A stretch of 64,000 nucleotides of DNA from Streptomyces sp. SW4 (lineage in GTDB: Bacteria; Actinomycetota; Actinomycetes; Streptomycetales; Streptomycetaceae), in NCBI GenBank assembly GCA_003248315.1, contig QKWM01000004.1:3345001-3409000 (forward strand), read 5' to 3'. Both the position numbers and the translations under genes were made by a program. Under the pieces are notes generated by a model. It did no database searches and had not been told where the DNA came from. It saw nothing but the letters and a program-made list of their open reading frames with translations. Below are positions 30,533 through 41,917 of the stretch, one piece after another (the stretch's first letter is position 1; the number at the start of each line of letters is the position of its first letter).

Positions 30533-32838
30533 TCACGCGTCGACGAGGCCGGCCTCGGTCTCACCCGTCCGCTGCCGCACGATACGGGCGGTCAGGGCGG
30601 CCGGCGCGGGAGCCGGGGTGCGCTCGCTCAGCGGCAGCACCGCGGGGGAGGGCTCCTCGCCGAGGAAGAGGCGGCGCACCACGCGCTCGGCCGCGTACCC
30701 GTCGTCGTACTGCACGAACCGCTCGCGGAAGGCGGCCCGCAGCTCCGCCGCGCGGTCGCTCTTCCAGGCACCGGACCGGAACGCCTCGATGAGCTCCTGC
30801 TCGCTGGTCGCGGTCGCCCCGGGCGTCTCGCCGGGCCGCCCGGACAGGATGTCGAAGTACACGCCGCGGGACCGGCTGTAGACCTCCCAGTCGTCCGCGT
30901 ACGTGACGATCGGCCGGTCCAGGCAGGCGTAGTCGAACATGATGGACGAGTAGTCCGTGATCAGCGCGTCGGCGGCCAGGCAGAGGTCCTCGACGACCGG
31001 GTACCGCGAGACGTCCTTGATCAGGCCGCGCTCCTGCAGCGCCTCCAGCTCCGGGTCGCCGCCGTAGAAGTAGTGGGTGCGCACCAGCACGACGTAGTCC
31101 GGCCCGAGCTCGCGGCAGAACCGCTCCAGGTCGATGCGGGGCACGTAGCCCTTCTGGTAGTCGCGCACCGTCGGGCAGTAGAGGATGGCGGTCTTGCCGG
31201 GCTCGATGCCCAGCTCGGCGCGGATCCGGGCCACGTCGTCGAGCGTGGCGTGGAAGTAGACGTCGTTGCGGGGTAGCCGTACTCGACCGCCTCGAACGCG
31301 CAGGGGTAGACCCGCTCCCAGATCTCCGTGGAGTGCTGGTTGGAGGTCAGGCTCAGGTCCCACTTGTCGGCCCGCTCCAGCAGCTTGCTGAAGCTCATGT
31401 TCTTGGCGGCCGCGGGGAACTTCTGCTGGTCGATCCCCATCTGCTTCAGCGGCGTGCCGTGGTGGGTCTGCAGGTAGACCTGGTCCGGGCGCTTGACGAT
31501 GTTGTTCGGGAAGTTGACGTTGTTGACCAGGTACTTGGCGCGGGCCATGACCTCCCAGTACCGCGGGGAGTTGGCGACCACGTAGTCCACGCCGTCCGGG
31601 ACGTTCTCGACCTCGCTGGGCTTGACGACCCAGACGCCGTGGACGTCGGGGGCGAGCTCCTTGGCCTTGTGGTAGATCGCCGCGGGGTTGCAGGCGACGC
31701 CGCGGTTCCAGTAGGCGGCGTAGACGGCGAGCTTGTCGTTCACCGGGCGGCGCAGGTGCAGCCGGTAGAGCCGGTTGTAGGCGCTCTTGCCGAGCTTGGT
31801 CTTGGCCTTCGCGGCCCGCTGCACGACCTCGCGGCGGGTGTTCGCGGCGAACGTGACGGCCGCGTACGCGGCGTAGGAGCCGCGGTCCAGCAGCTGGAAC
31901 CGGGTGCCCTGGGAGCCCTCGGGAACGACGAAGCCGCGCGGCTTCAGGCGCCGGTACTGCGCCGAGGCCCGCTTGAAGAACTCCGCCCGGTCCTTGGGGA
32001 CGATGCGGTCCTCGCGGGCGAGGGTGAACAGGAAGTGGCTGGCCATGCGCTCGAACAGCAGCGCCCGCACCGGCTCCAGGTGGGGCCGCTCGTCGAGGAA
32101 CTCGAAGAGCCGCGCGTACTGCTGGAAGATGCCGAAGTGCTTGCGGCCGGGGGTGCGCATCGAGTTGCCCTGGCGGCGCTGGCGGTACTCGACGCAGACG
32201 TGGTCCGTGGCGGCGATGCGCTCTGCCGTCAGCATGGTCTTGTAGACCATGAGGGCGTCTTCGTAGATGCCGTCGGTGAAGGTGAAGTTGTGCTTGTCGA
32301 CGTAGAACTCGCGGCGGTAGGCACGGTTCCACACGACGGCGAACATCGTGAGGTACTCGGGACGCTCCAGCGCGGTGAAGACGTCGGTGCCGGCGGCGGC
32401 GAGCATCTCGCCCGCGGCGCTCGCCTGGACGCGGTTGGTCCAGTACGTGCGGACGTGGTTGAGCAGCAGGATGTCCGGGTCGCCGGTGGCGTCCAGACGG
32501 TCGGCTATCGCCTGCAGCGCGCCCTCGGCGAGGGTGTCGTCGCTGTCCAGGAAGAGGATGTAATCGCCGCGGGACTTCAGCGCACCGGCGTCCCGGGCCT
32601 TGCCTATACCGCGGTTCTCTTCCAGGTGGACGGGTATGACCCGGCTGTCCAGGGCGGCGTATTCGTCGAGAATGCGTCCGCAGGCGTCCGGCGAGCAGTC
32701 GTCGATGGCAATGACCTCGAAATCACCGAACGACTGCGAAAGGATGGAATCCAAGCACGCCCGAAGGTACCCCTGGACCTTGTAAACGGGTAGGACAACG
32801 CTGATCCTCGGCGAAGTGCTTCCATTCGCAACGGTCAT
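30533..32838 (-). CDS. Bifunctional glycosyltransferase family 2 / CDP-glycerol glycerophosphotransferase (one apparent frameshift)
   Basis: Corrected length is 768 aa from ATG 32838 (MTVANGSTSPRISVVLPVYK). Residues 10-230 are a GT2 domain with VVLPVYKVQGYL and the DxD-type FLDSDDTL. Residues about 400-740 are a TagF-type glycerophosphotransferase: YLVNNVNFPN, QTHHGTPLKQMG, YPRNDV, LITDYSSIMFDYACLDRP. It should polymerise glycerol phosphate from CDP-glycerol, with the GT2 part possibly decorating or priming the chain. One base is missing in the C run of YPRND (plus-strand GGGG at 31271-31274). It is paralogous to the gene at 33334-35564, with the same architecture. The C-terminal SSIMFDY motif is intact. 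Confidence 0.9.
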
Positions 32839-33333
32839 GCTGGGGGCTCCTGGACTGTCGGTCAGACTCAACCGCCTCCCGCGGCGCCGGGCCGGGGCGG
32901 GCTGCGAGAGGCACAAGAAGTGCAGGTTAACGTTTGGAGAAGCGTACTGTACGCGGCCCGCTCCCCAGTTCGGCCCCGGCTTCGACCTGTTGTCCTGACA
33001 TGAGGGGGGTCGTGGGTCAAACCGGCAGCGCACGGGCCTGGCCGACGGCGGTCTCCCGGACGGTTCTCCGAGGACTGTGATCTTTCGCTCGGCGAGAGGC
33101 CGGGATCGGGGCCGGAACTTGACTCAGATGTTGCCGTCCGGAGACGCCGGGGCGCCTTCGGGGACGACCGCCCGGGGCGGCCCGGCCGGCGAGTTCGGTT
33201 GCCGGAGCCGGGCCGCCGTCCGAAACAGCGCCTTCGCGCCCATGCTTTTTTCGTGAAATTCCGTGAAGGTATTCGGACCGGGCTTCACTTTCTCGTTTCC
33301 GGGCCCGATATCACCCGCGGTTTCCCGAGCGGT
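32839..33333 (-). other. Gap between two TagF-like genes
   Basis: 495 bases with no gene. It holds a 6-1-6 inverted repeat GCGTACTGTACGC (32942-32954) and a GTTAAC (32926-32931), about 90-115 bases upstream of the downstream gene's start, and a locally A/T-richer patch at 33240-33310. On the minus strand TACAGT (32951-32946) could be a -10 element. Nothing else is supported. Confidence 0.3.
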
Positions 33334-35564
33334 TCAGGCCGCCTCGCCCATGTCGAGCGCCTGAGCCGGGGTGGGCACGCGGGGGCGTTCGTCGAGCGGG
33401 ACGACGGGCAGGGGAGTGCGGTCGCCCAGGAAGACACGGCGTACGACGCGTTCGGCCGCGTGTCCGTCGTCGAACTCGCAGAAACGCCGACGGAAGGCGT
33501 CCCTGCGTTCCGCGGCCTCCGCGCTGTCGTAGGCGCCGGACACGAGCAGCCGCAGCAACTGCTCCTGCGTCGTCGCCACCGCGCCCGGCGGTTCCTCCAG
33601 GAGGTCGAAGTAGGTGCCGCGGACGGCGGAGTAGATGTCCCAGTCGGGGGCGTAGGCGATGATCGGGCGGTCCAGCACGGCGTAGTCGAACATGGCCGAC
33701 GAGTAGTCGGTGACGAGCGCGTCGGCGGCCAGGTACAGCTCCTCCACCCGCGGATGCCCCGAGACGTCCACGATCCGGCCGCGCCGGCGCAGCTCGGCGA
33801 CGTGCGGCGAGGTGCCGTAGAAGTAGTGGCCGCGGATCAGCACGGTGACGTCGGGCCCGAGTTCGCCGGCCAGCCGCTCCAGGTCGAGGCTCGGGGTGAA
33901 GCCCGGCTGGTACTCCCGGTGGGTCGGCATGTACAGGAACACCTTGGTGCCGTCCGCCAGCCCCAGGGCGGCGCGGGCCCGGCGCACGTCGTGGGCGGTC
34001 GCGTTGACCAGGACGTCGTTGCGCGGGTAGCCCGTCTCCAGCGATGTGAACGAGCAGGGGTAGACCCGCTCCCAGATCGCCGTCGAGAAGCTGTTGGAGC
34101 TGATGCTGTAGTCCCAGCGGTCGCACCGCTTCAGCAGCTTGGCGAAGCTCATGCGGGTGGACGCCGGGTACTTCTGCTGGTCCAGGCCCATCGTCTTCAG
34201 CGGCGTGCCGTGGTGGGTCTGCACATGGATCTGGCCCTCGCGCTTGACCACCGAGTCCGCGAAGTTCACGTTGTTCACGAGGTACTTGGCGCGGGCCACG
34301 GCCGCCCAGTACTCCTGCGAGCCCACGCGCACGTACTCCACGCCCTCGGGCACGGTGTCGACGGCGTCGGCCCGGACGGCCCACACCCGGCGGATGTGCG
34401 GGGCCTGCCGGGCCAGCTCGGCGGCGATGGCCGCGGGGTTGCAGGAGACGCTGCGGCCCCAGTAGGCGGAGAACACCGCGAGGTTCTCGTCCAGCGGCAG
34501 CCTGAGCTGGGACTTGTACCAGAGGCCCATGGCTCTGCGCTTGGACCGCTGGACCGCCTTGCGGGTGCGCTGCGTCGCCGTCTGGCGGACCTTCGCGGCG
34601 GTCAGGGCACCCGCCATGAGCGCGTACGCGTCCCGCTGGAGCATCGTGTACTTGTGGCCGCGGTTGCCGGCCGGCGGCGTGAACCCCTCGGGCAGGCGGG
34701 CGCGGTAGTCGGCCGAGGCGCGCCGGAAGAACTCGGCGCGCGCGTTCCGCGGCAGCCGGCCCGGGCGCTCCAGCACGGTCAGGTAGTGGTCGACCATCTT
34801 GCGGAACAGCGGGCCGCGCCACCGGCCGAGTTCCGGGTGCTCGTCGAGGAAGTCGAAGACCCGGCGGTACTGGTCGAAGATGTCGAAGTGCTTGCGGCTG
34901 ACGGTCTTGAGGATGTTCCCCCTTCCCGCCGCTGCCGGTAGTGCACGCAGACGCGGTCCAGGACGGCCATGCGCTCGGCGCTGATCATGGAGCAGAACGT
35001 CCAGGGGGCGTCCTCGTAGTACCCGGGCGGGAAGGTGAGGCCGACGCGGTCGATGAAGTCCCGCCGGTAGGCCCTGTTCCAGACGATCTGCAGGAGGTCG
35101 AGGAGTTCGGGCCGGTCCTCCAGGCGGAAGACGTCCGGGCCGTCCGCGGCGAGCAGGTCCGCCCGCTGGTTGCGCAGGGTCCCGCCGTTCCAGTAGGTGC
35201 GCAGGTAGTCGTAGACGAGGATGTCCGGGTCCCCGGTGGCGTCGAGGCGGTCGGAGATCGCCGCGAGGGCGCCCTCCGCCAGCGTGTCGTCGCTGTCCAG
35301 GAAGATCACGTAGGTGCCCCGGGCGTGCTCCAGCCCGGCGTTGCGTGCGCGCCCCAGCCCCACGTTCTCCGGGAGGTGGACCACGCGCAGGCGCCCGTCC
35401 CGCTCCGCGTAGTCGTCCAGGATCTTCCCCGACCCGTCCGGTGAGCAGTCGTCGACGGCTATGACCTCGAAGTCCGCGTGGTCCTGCCCGAGTATGGAGT
35501 CGAGGCACTCGGCCAGGTAGGCCTGCACCTTGTACACCGGGACCACGAGAGAGAGCTTGGGCAT
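33334..35564 (-). CDS. Second GT2 / CDP-glycerol glycerophosphotransferase (one apparent frameshift)
   Basis: Corrected length is 743 aa from ATG 35564 (MPKLSLVVPVYKVQAYLAEC). It has the same two-domain plan as its neighbour: a GT2 domain with DDCSPDGSG and FLDSDDTL, then a TagF domain with YLVNNVNFADS, QTHHGTPLKTMG, YPRNDVLV, RGHYFYG and LVTDYSSAMFDYAVLDRP. One base is missing in the C run at 34918-34922 (G run on the coding strand), where RQRREGGN breaks to another frame. AAGG directly abuts the ATG, so the ribosome site is poor. The 277-base gap upstream holds tandem repeats. As I recall, S. coelicolor carries a similar pair in this position, so this is core, not acquired, DNA. Confidence 0.9.
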
Positions 35565-35730
35565 CCTTGCACCTGTTCCGGAAGCGACTACGGGAGCGGG
35601 GGCTGGTGTGTGGCGGGTTCCGAGGACTGGCATGGGCGGGGCTGCCGACGGATCAGCGTAGGTGATGCGTGTGAAGTTTCCGTAAGCGCGGCCAAGGCGT
35701 TCCGGGCGGTCCCACGGGCCCTTCAGGGAC

Positions 35731-35812
35731 ATCCGGCGACATCCGGCGACATCCGGCGCCATCCGGGGACCCCGGGGGACCTCCAACGGCCCGGGGACCT
35801 CCAACGGCCCCG
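35731..35812 (-). repeat. Tandem repeats downstream of the third TagF-like gene
   Basis: Four copies of a 10-bp unit ATCCGGCGAC (35731-35770, the last two slightly changed) are followed by two copies of GGGGACCTCCAACGGCCC (about 35774-35812). They lie 30 bases past the stop of the minus-strand gene 35842-37993. Confidence 0.8.
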
Positions 35813-35841
35813 GGGCAGGGCCGGGGAACGCCCGGCGCCGG

Positions 35842-37993
35842 TCAGGCGGTCGGCGGGGCCGTCCGCGTCGTCCCCTGCGTCGCCGTCCGTGCCGTCGTCG
35901 CCTGCGTCGCCGTCCGTGCCGTCGCCTCCGCGTCCGGGCGGCGTGGTGCCGGCAGTCCCGCCGCGGACGGCTCGGCCGCCCCCGCCGCGCCATCCGGGCC
36001 CGGTGCTCATCCGCCGCCTCGCACAACGCCCGCACCGCCGCCGCGAACCGCTCCTGCGCCGCCGGCTCGGCCGGCCCAGCAACCGCCGGCCAGCGCGGCC
36101 CGCGCCTCGGCGAGGTCGTCCTTCTCCGGATGCCGCACCGCCTCCAGCAGCCCCGCCACCCCACCGGCGTCCGGTGTCAGCACGGTCGCCGCCGCCACGG
36201 TCGGAAGGCCGCACGGAACGCCTCCTCCGACAGCCCCCCGGTGTTCGCCACGCGTACGGCTTGCCGCTCGCCAGGAAGTCGCTGATCACGCTCGACACGT
36301 CGCTGATCAGCAGGTCCGCCCGGTCGAAGCAGGAGTAGAGCGCCGGGCGGGCGTCCGTGACGACCTGGTGCTCCCACGCCGGCAGCGCCGCCCAGTACGC
36401 CTCCTCCCAGGCAGCGGTCGCCCGCGCCACCCGCTCGGCGCGCCCCGCGGCGGTGCCGGCTGCCGCAGCATCCGCTCCACCTGGTCGGCGGCCGCCCGGA
36501 AGCCCGCCGCGGTGAGCCGGTCCAGCTCGGCAGCCCGCCGGTCCCGCTCGGCCGCGGCCGAGGGGTCCGGACGCGGTCCGCCCCGCTCCCGGTTCGCCGC
36601 CCGGATCAGTTCCCGGATGCGCAGGTCGGCGGCCCCGGCCCGCGGGTCCACCGAGCCCGTCAGCGGATGCGGCTTGTACAGCAGCCGCACCCCGGGGTCC
36701 GCCAGCAGCGCCCGCACGATGTTCTCGCCGGCGGCGATCAGCGAGGTGTTGCCGGGGTTGCCGTCCCAGCCCTCCCAGGTCGGCGCGTACAGCACGGTGG
36801 TGTACGGCCCGCCGGCGGCCCCGCGTACGGCCGGACGGCGTCCAGCTGCGGACGCCCGATCTCCACGACGTCCTCGTCCTCGACCCCGACCTCCGCCAGC
36901 GCGTACCGCTCGCGCGCCGCCGGACCGGCCACCCACACCTCGTCGTACGCCTTGGCGTACGGGTTGCAGGAGGACAGCTTGTCGCTCTCGCCGTGGTTGA
37001 CGAAGGCGTGCTTGATCGTGGGGATGCGCAGCACCTGCGAGGTCTTCCCGGAGTTCGACGGGTGGAGCAGCACCCGCAGCGTGGAGTGCTCCAGGCGCAT
37101 CAGCGTCGACACCTTCGGCAGGCAGACGATGGGGACGTCCGTCTCCGCGATCTTCTGCACCATGAACCGCTCGCGCAGCACGATCACCGGCCGGCCGCCG
37201 AGCCGGGCCAGCGGCTCCAGCCACATGTTCGCCTGGTACGCCGAGGAGGCGCCGCCGGAGAAGTACAGCCCGACCGTAGGCCGGTACCGGGCCAGCCACT
37301 CGTCGAACCACTCCAGCACCTCCTGCTCGCCGGCCGGCCGCCGGCCCGGCAGCAGCCGCAGCAGCAGCGCGGTCAGCCCGGCCAGGGAGACGGCCAGCGA
37401 CAGGGCCAGGCCCACCGCTCCGTACAGCGGGGCGTCGGCGGCCGCGGTCGCCAGCAGTCCGGCCGTCGCCGGCAGCCCGAACACCGGCAGCCGGTGCCCG
37501 GGGCGGCGCAGCAGCACCGGCGGGGCGGGGACAGCCGCAGCGCCGACGCGTCGATGTTCCGGGTCACCACGGGCAGCGTCCGGGTCCGCCGGACCAGCAC
37601 GGAGACCGCCTGGATCGCGCAGTGCAGCGCGTAGAACGCGAGCAGGCCGGCGACCAGCGGCGCGTACACCGACTCGCGGTGCTGCTCGCCGAGCCGCAGC
37701 AGGCCCACCACCAGCAGCAGGTCCCGCAGGACGTGCCGCACGGTGACGTCCGCCTGTGACTTGGCGAACAGCGACACCATGCCGCGCTGCCAGCGGTACA
37801 GCACGCCCTCCGCGGCGAGCGACGCGGCGGTCGCCGCCAGCAGCAGCGGTACGTGCGGCAGGAGCGCGCCGGCGGCCTGCGCGGTGCACGCGGCCGCCAG
37901 CACGCCCAGGACGAGCAGCTTCCCGGCGGTCTTCGGGCGCGGGAGGCGGGCGACGAGCCGCCGGGGGAGGGTGGGTACGGGCACTGCGGTCAC
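35842..37993 (-). CDS. Membrane-anchored CDP-glycerol glycerophosphotransferase family protein (about eight apparent frameshifts)
   Basis: Restoring eight single bases gives 719 aa from GTG 37993 to TGA 35842-35844. The shifts are near 37526, 36821, 36452, 36251, 36208, two within 36065-36086, and one at 35979-35983. The N-terminal third is membrane-bound: LLVLGVLAAACTAQAAGALL, LLLVVGLLRLG, VGLALSLAVSLAGLTALLLR. The rest is glycerophosphotransferase-like: GLYFSGGASSAYQANMWLEP, VNHGESDKLSSCNPYAKAYD, VLYAPTWEGWDGNPG, LLYKPHPLTGS and LLISDVSSVISDFLASGKPY. Unlike the two TagF-like genes downstream, it has no GT2 domain and may act as a primase, linking the first glycerol phosphate. Given the number of shifts a real pseudogene is possible. 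However, every catalytic motif survives, and error density in this window is high generally. Confidence 0.75.
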
Positions 37994-38060
37994 TCCAGGG
38001 TTGTCGCAGAGGGGCGTACGGGTTAACGCGCGCCGGCCTTCGGACGACACGCGCGTGTCC

Positions 38061-38460
38061 TCGGAGCCGCGACGGCCGGCCTGTGCTAGGCCCGCGGCCC
38101 GGCCCCGCCCCGGCCGGCCTCGCCTCGCCCCGGCGGCCGTGCCCGGTTCGGTCCCGCCCCGGCCCGTCCCCGGCGGCCGTGTCCGGTTCGGCGTCCGGCT
38201 CCCGGCCGCAGCCCGGCGTCCGGCTCCCGCCCGGCGTCCGGCGCCCGCGCCCGGGTCGGTGCCGGGGCCCGGCTCCCGCCGGACGGTCGGCGTCCGCGCC
38301 GGGTCGGTGCTTGGGGTCCGGCTCCCGGCCGCCACCCGCCACCCGGCGCCCGCGCCCGGGCGGTGCCCGGGGTCCGGCTCCGCCCGACGGTCGGCGCCCG
38401 CGCCCGGGTCGGTGCCCCGCGTCCGGCTTCCGCCCGGCTCCCGTCCGGCGTCCGCTGCGT
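38061..38460 (+). repeat. Degenerate GC-rich repeat field upstream of proB
   Basis: About 400 bases built from variants of CCGGCTCCCG, GGCGTCCG and GCGCCCGCGCCCGGGTCGGT in irregular order. Together with flanks this fills the 559-base gap 37994-38552 between divergent genes, and no gene is supported there. TAGATT at 38505-38510 near its end may be the proB -10 box. Confidence 0.6.
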
Positions 38461-38552
38461 GTCCGCGCAGTGAAACCCGCGCGCGGGCCACGGCCGCCCT
38501 CGCGTAGATTGCGGTGCGGGGCACCCGGACGGACACGAGGGGAACAGCGCAG

Positions 38553-39679
38553 GTGACAGGGGCAAGGCAGGCCGTGGGCGAGGCCCGCAGGATCGTCGTC
38601 AAGGTCGGGTCCTCGTCGCTGACGACCGCGTCCGGCGGGCTCGACGCCGACCGGGTCGACGCGCTCGTGGACGTCCTGGCCAAGGTCCGCAGCGGAGGGG
38701 AGCGCGAGATCGTCCTCGTCTCCTCCGGTGCCATCGCGGCCGGCCTCGCCCCGCTGGGGCTGCGCCGCCGCCCCCGGGACCTGGCCCGCCAGCAGGCCGC
38801 CGCCAGCGTCGGCCAGGGCCTGCTCGTCGCCCGCTACACCGCCTCCTTCGCCCGCTACGGCGTCCGCGTCGGCCAGGTGCTGCTGACCAGCGACGACATG
38901 AGCCGCCGCGCCACCACCGCAACGCCTCGCGCACCCTGGACAAGCTGCTGGCCATGGGCGCCCTCCCGGTCGTCAACGAGAACGACACCGTCGCCACGGA
39001 CGAGATCCGGTTCGGCGACAACGACCGCCTGGCCGCTCTCGTCGCCCACCTGGTCCGGGCCGACCTGCTGGTCCTGCTCTCCGACGTGGACGGCGTCTAC
39101 GACGGCGACCCGAGCAGGCCCGGCACCTCCCGGATCGCCGAGGTGCGCTCCCCGGCCGACCTGGCGGACGTCGAGATCGGCAGCGCGGGCAAGGCCGGCG
39201 TCGGCACCGGCGGCATGGTCACCAAGGTCGAGGCGGCCCGGATCGCCGCCGCCGCCGGGATCCCCGTGGTGCTGACCAGCGCGGTGCACGCCGCCGACGC
39301 CCTGACCGGCCAGGACACCGGCACCTACTTCCACCCCACCGGCAAGCGCTCCGCCGACCGGCTGCTGTGGCTGCAGCACGCGTCCACCCCGCAGGGCGCC
39401 CTCACGCTGGACGACGGCGCGGTGCGGGCGGTCGTGGAGGGGCGCAAGTCGCTGCTGCCGGCCGGGATCGCCGCCGTCGAGGGCGAGTTCAGCGCCGGCG
39501 ACCCCGTGGAGCTGCGCGACGGCGAGGGGCGCGCTGTGGCCCGCGGCCTGGTCACCTTCGACGCCAAGGAGATCCCCCGGCTGCTGGGCCGCTCCACCCG
39601 GGAACTGGCGCGGGAACTCGGACCGGCGTACGAACGCGAGGTCGTACACAGGGACGATCTGGTGATCCTGCACCCGTAA
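38553..39679 (+). CDS. proB: Glutamate 5-kinase (one apparent frameshift)
   Basis: First step of proline synthesis. Corrected length is 375 aa from GTG 38553 with GAGGGGA upstream. The amino-acid-kinase fold has RRIVVKVGSSSLT, VLVSSGAIAAGL, and, after the shift, VVNENDTVATDEIRFGDND and LLSDVDGVYDGDP. A C-terminal PUA domain covers residues about 285-365 (RKSLLPAGIAAVEGEF, LVTFDAKEIPRLLG). One base is missing in a C run near 38910-38913, where SRRAHHRNASRTL should read. proB and proA are separated only by a conserved hypothetical gene. Confidence 0.95.
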
Positions 39680-39814
39680 TGGGTCGAAACGTCCCCGCAC
39701 CGGTGGTTGACGTTCCGCAAAACCCCCACAAGATTGCCTGCGGCCTGCTCAACTTTGTCTCAGGGACAGGCCCGGTCCACGGCCGGGCGGAGGTGAGCAC
39801 TGGAGGAGGCCGTC

Positions 39815-40340
39815 GTGACACGAGTGCGCCCCGGCACGGCAGCGTCCCGTGGTGCCGGCTCCCGTGGTGCCGGGTCCCGCGGGCCGGTCCTCGGGAGCCG
39901 GTTCCCGAGGTGCCCCCGGTTCGCGCGCGCCCGGCGAGGAGCGCGCTCTGGCCAGCGTCTCGGCCGGTGACCGCCGCACGGACGAGGAACCCGCGGACAC
40001 GCCCCGCCTGTGGCACGTGACCCTCAGCGTCTCCGGCGCGCGGGCCCCGCTGGGCGAGGTCCGGCGTGCGCTGGAGCAGCTCGCCCACGACCACCCCTTC
40101 CTGCTGACCAGCCGGTACGCCGCCGACCACGCCGAGATCCGGTACTGGGAGGAGGCCCGCGACCTGCACGACGCGGCCGCCGTCGCCCTGCGCCTGTGGG
40201 GTGAGCACCGCCGCAGCGCCGGTCTGCCGCCCTGGGAGATCGTCGGCCTGGAGGTCATCGACCGCGCCACCTACCACCAGCGCATCTCGGCGGGCTACGG
40301 CCCGGCCCCGGCGACCCCCGTCGGGGTCCACCCCTTCTGA
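39815..40340 (+). CDS. Conserved hypothetical protein between proB and proA
   Basis: The conserved part is the C-terminal 110 residues: WHVTLSVSGARAPLGEVRRA, FLLTSRYAADHAEIRYWEEA, HDAAAVALRLWGEH and WEIVGLEVIDRATYHQR. I recall homologues at this place in other Streptomyces but no function. The frame as given is open from ATG 39849. A GTG at 39815 preceded by GGAGGAGG (39802-39809) is a better start, but reaching it needs two single-base restorations between 39830 and 39960, giving 175 aa. The N-terminal 50 residues are low complexity (SRGAGSRGAG repeats). It is a soluble, single-domain protein with no catalytic motif that I can name. Confidence 0.75.
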
Positions 40341-40510
40341 CTGACGCGGAGCCCTGCGACTTCTGACGCGGAGCCCCGCGTCGCTGCCGGCGCCGAAGCC
40401 CCGCCCCGGCGCCGGACCCCGCCCGGACGCCCGGCCCGACGTGAGGCCCCGCTCGGCGCGGACGGCCGCCGCGGCCGGCGCAGCGGGTGTCTCGCCGTGT
40501 GGGACATCGC

Positions 40511-40546
40511 GTGGACCGCCCCGCCCGGCGCACTACCCTTCCCCCA
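40511..40546 (+). promoter_or_regulatory. Leaderless proA promoter
   Basis: GTGGAC (40511-40516), a 17-bp spacer, TACCCT (40534-40539), then six bases to ATG 40546. There is no ribosome-binding site before the ATG, consistent with a leaderless transcript. Confidence 0.55.
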
Positions 40547-41831
40547 TGACCACGCTCTCGCCGTACGACTCGATGTCCCCGGTCACCCGGGCCGCCTACC
40601 GCGCCAAGGCCGCCGCCGCCGACCTCGCGCCGCTGCCGCGGGCCGCGAAGGACGACGCTCTGCTCGCCGTCGCGGACGCCCTCGAGGTCCGCACGAGCGA
40701 GATCGTCGAGGCCAACGCCCAGGACGTCGCCAAGGCCCGCGAGGCCGGCACCGCCGAGGCGATCATCGACCGGCTGACGCTCACCCGGAGCGGGTCCGCG
40801 CCATCGCCTCCGACGTCCGGGACGTCGTCGCACTGCCCGACCCGGTCGGCGAGGTGGTCCGCGGCAACACCCTCCCCAACGGCATCGACCTGCGCCAGGT
40901 CCGCGTCCCGCTCGGCGTGGTCGGCATCATCTACGAGGGCCGCCCCAACGTCACCGTCGACGCCGCCGCCCTGTGCCTGAAGTCCGGCAACGCCGTCCTG
41001 CTGCGCGGCTCCTCCTCCGCGTACCAGTCGAACACCGCCCTCGTCCGGGTGATCCGCGACGCCGTGGGCGGGGCCGGGCTGCCCGCCGACGCCGTCCAGC
41101 TGGTGCCCGGCGAGAGCCGCGACAGCGTGCGCGAGCTGATGCGCGCCCGGGGCCTCGTCGACGTGCTCATCCCGCGCGGCGGCGCCTCCCTGATCAACAC
41201 CGTCGTCCAGGAGTCCACCGTCCCGGTCATCGAGACCGGCACCGGCAACTGCCACGTCTACGTCGACGCCGCCGCCGACCTCGACACGGCCGTCGAGATC
41301 CTGATCAACTCCAAGGCCCAGCGGGTCAGCGTCTGCAACGCCGCCGAGACCCTCCTGGTCCACCAGGACATCGCCGCCGACTTCCTGCCGCGCGCCCTGG
41401 ACGCCCTCGCCGACGCCGGTGTCACCGTGCACGCCGACGAGCGGGTGATGGCGTACGCCAAGGACACCCGGGCCACCGTGGTCGAGGCCACGCCGGAGGA
41501 CTGGGAGACGGAGTACCTGTCGTACGACATCGCCGCCGCCGTCGTCGACTCCCTCGACAAGGCCGTCGAGCACATCCGGCTGTGGACCTCCGGGCACACC
41601 GAGGCGATCGTCACCACCTCGCAGCAGGCCGCCCGCCGGTTCACCCAGCTGGTCGACTCCACCACCGTCGCCGTGAACGCCTCCACGCGCTTCACCGACG
41701 GCGGCCAGTTCGGCTTCGGCGCCGAGATCGGCATCTCCACGCAGAAGCTGCACGCCCGCGGCCCGATGGGCCTGCCGGAACTGACCAGCACCAAGTACAT
41801 CGTCACCGGCGACGGGCACGTACGGCGCTGA
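40546..41831 (+). CDS. proA: Glutamate-5-semialdehyde dehydrogenase (one apparent frameshift)
   Basis: NADPH-dependent reduction of glutamyl phosphate, the second step of proline synthesis. Corrected length is 428 aa from ATG 40546. RAAKDDALLAVADALE and VEANAQDVAKAREAG form the N-terminus. After one missing base near 40787-40790 (TPERVRAI) the protein continues with IYEGRPNVTVDAAALCLKSG, IPRGGASLINTV and VSVCNAAETLLVHQ, with the catalytic cysteine in VCNAAET. DGGQFGFGAEIGISTQKLHA is the family C-terminal signature. It is leaderless by promoter position. Confidence 0.96.
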
Positions 41832-41904
41832 GCGCGGCCGGCCGCGTCCGTCCGGGCGTCCGCGGGAATGTCCGTACCGTCTGCCCAAAATGACCCCCCA
41901 GGTC

Positions 41905-41917
41905 TACTCTGGATCCG
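41905..41917 (+). promoter_or_regulatory. -10 box of a leaderless gene
   Basis: TACTCT (41905-41910) is six bases before GTG 41917. No clear -35 box is visible. Confidence 0.45.

Noticed and set aside
35842..37993. Pseudogene call for the third TagF-like gene
   Set aside because: Eight shifts could mean decay, but they resolve as single-base losses like those in essential genes here, and catalytic motifs are intact. I kept it as a gene at reduced confidence.
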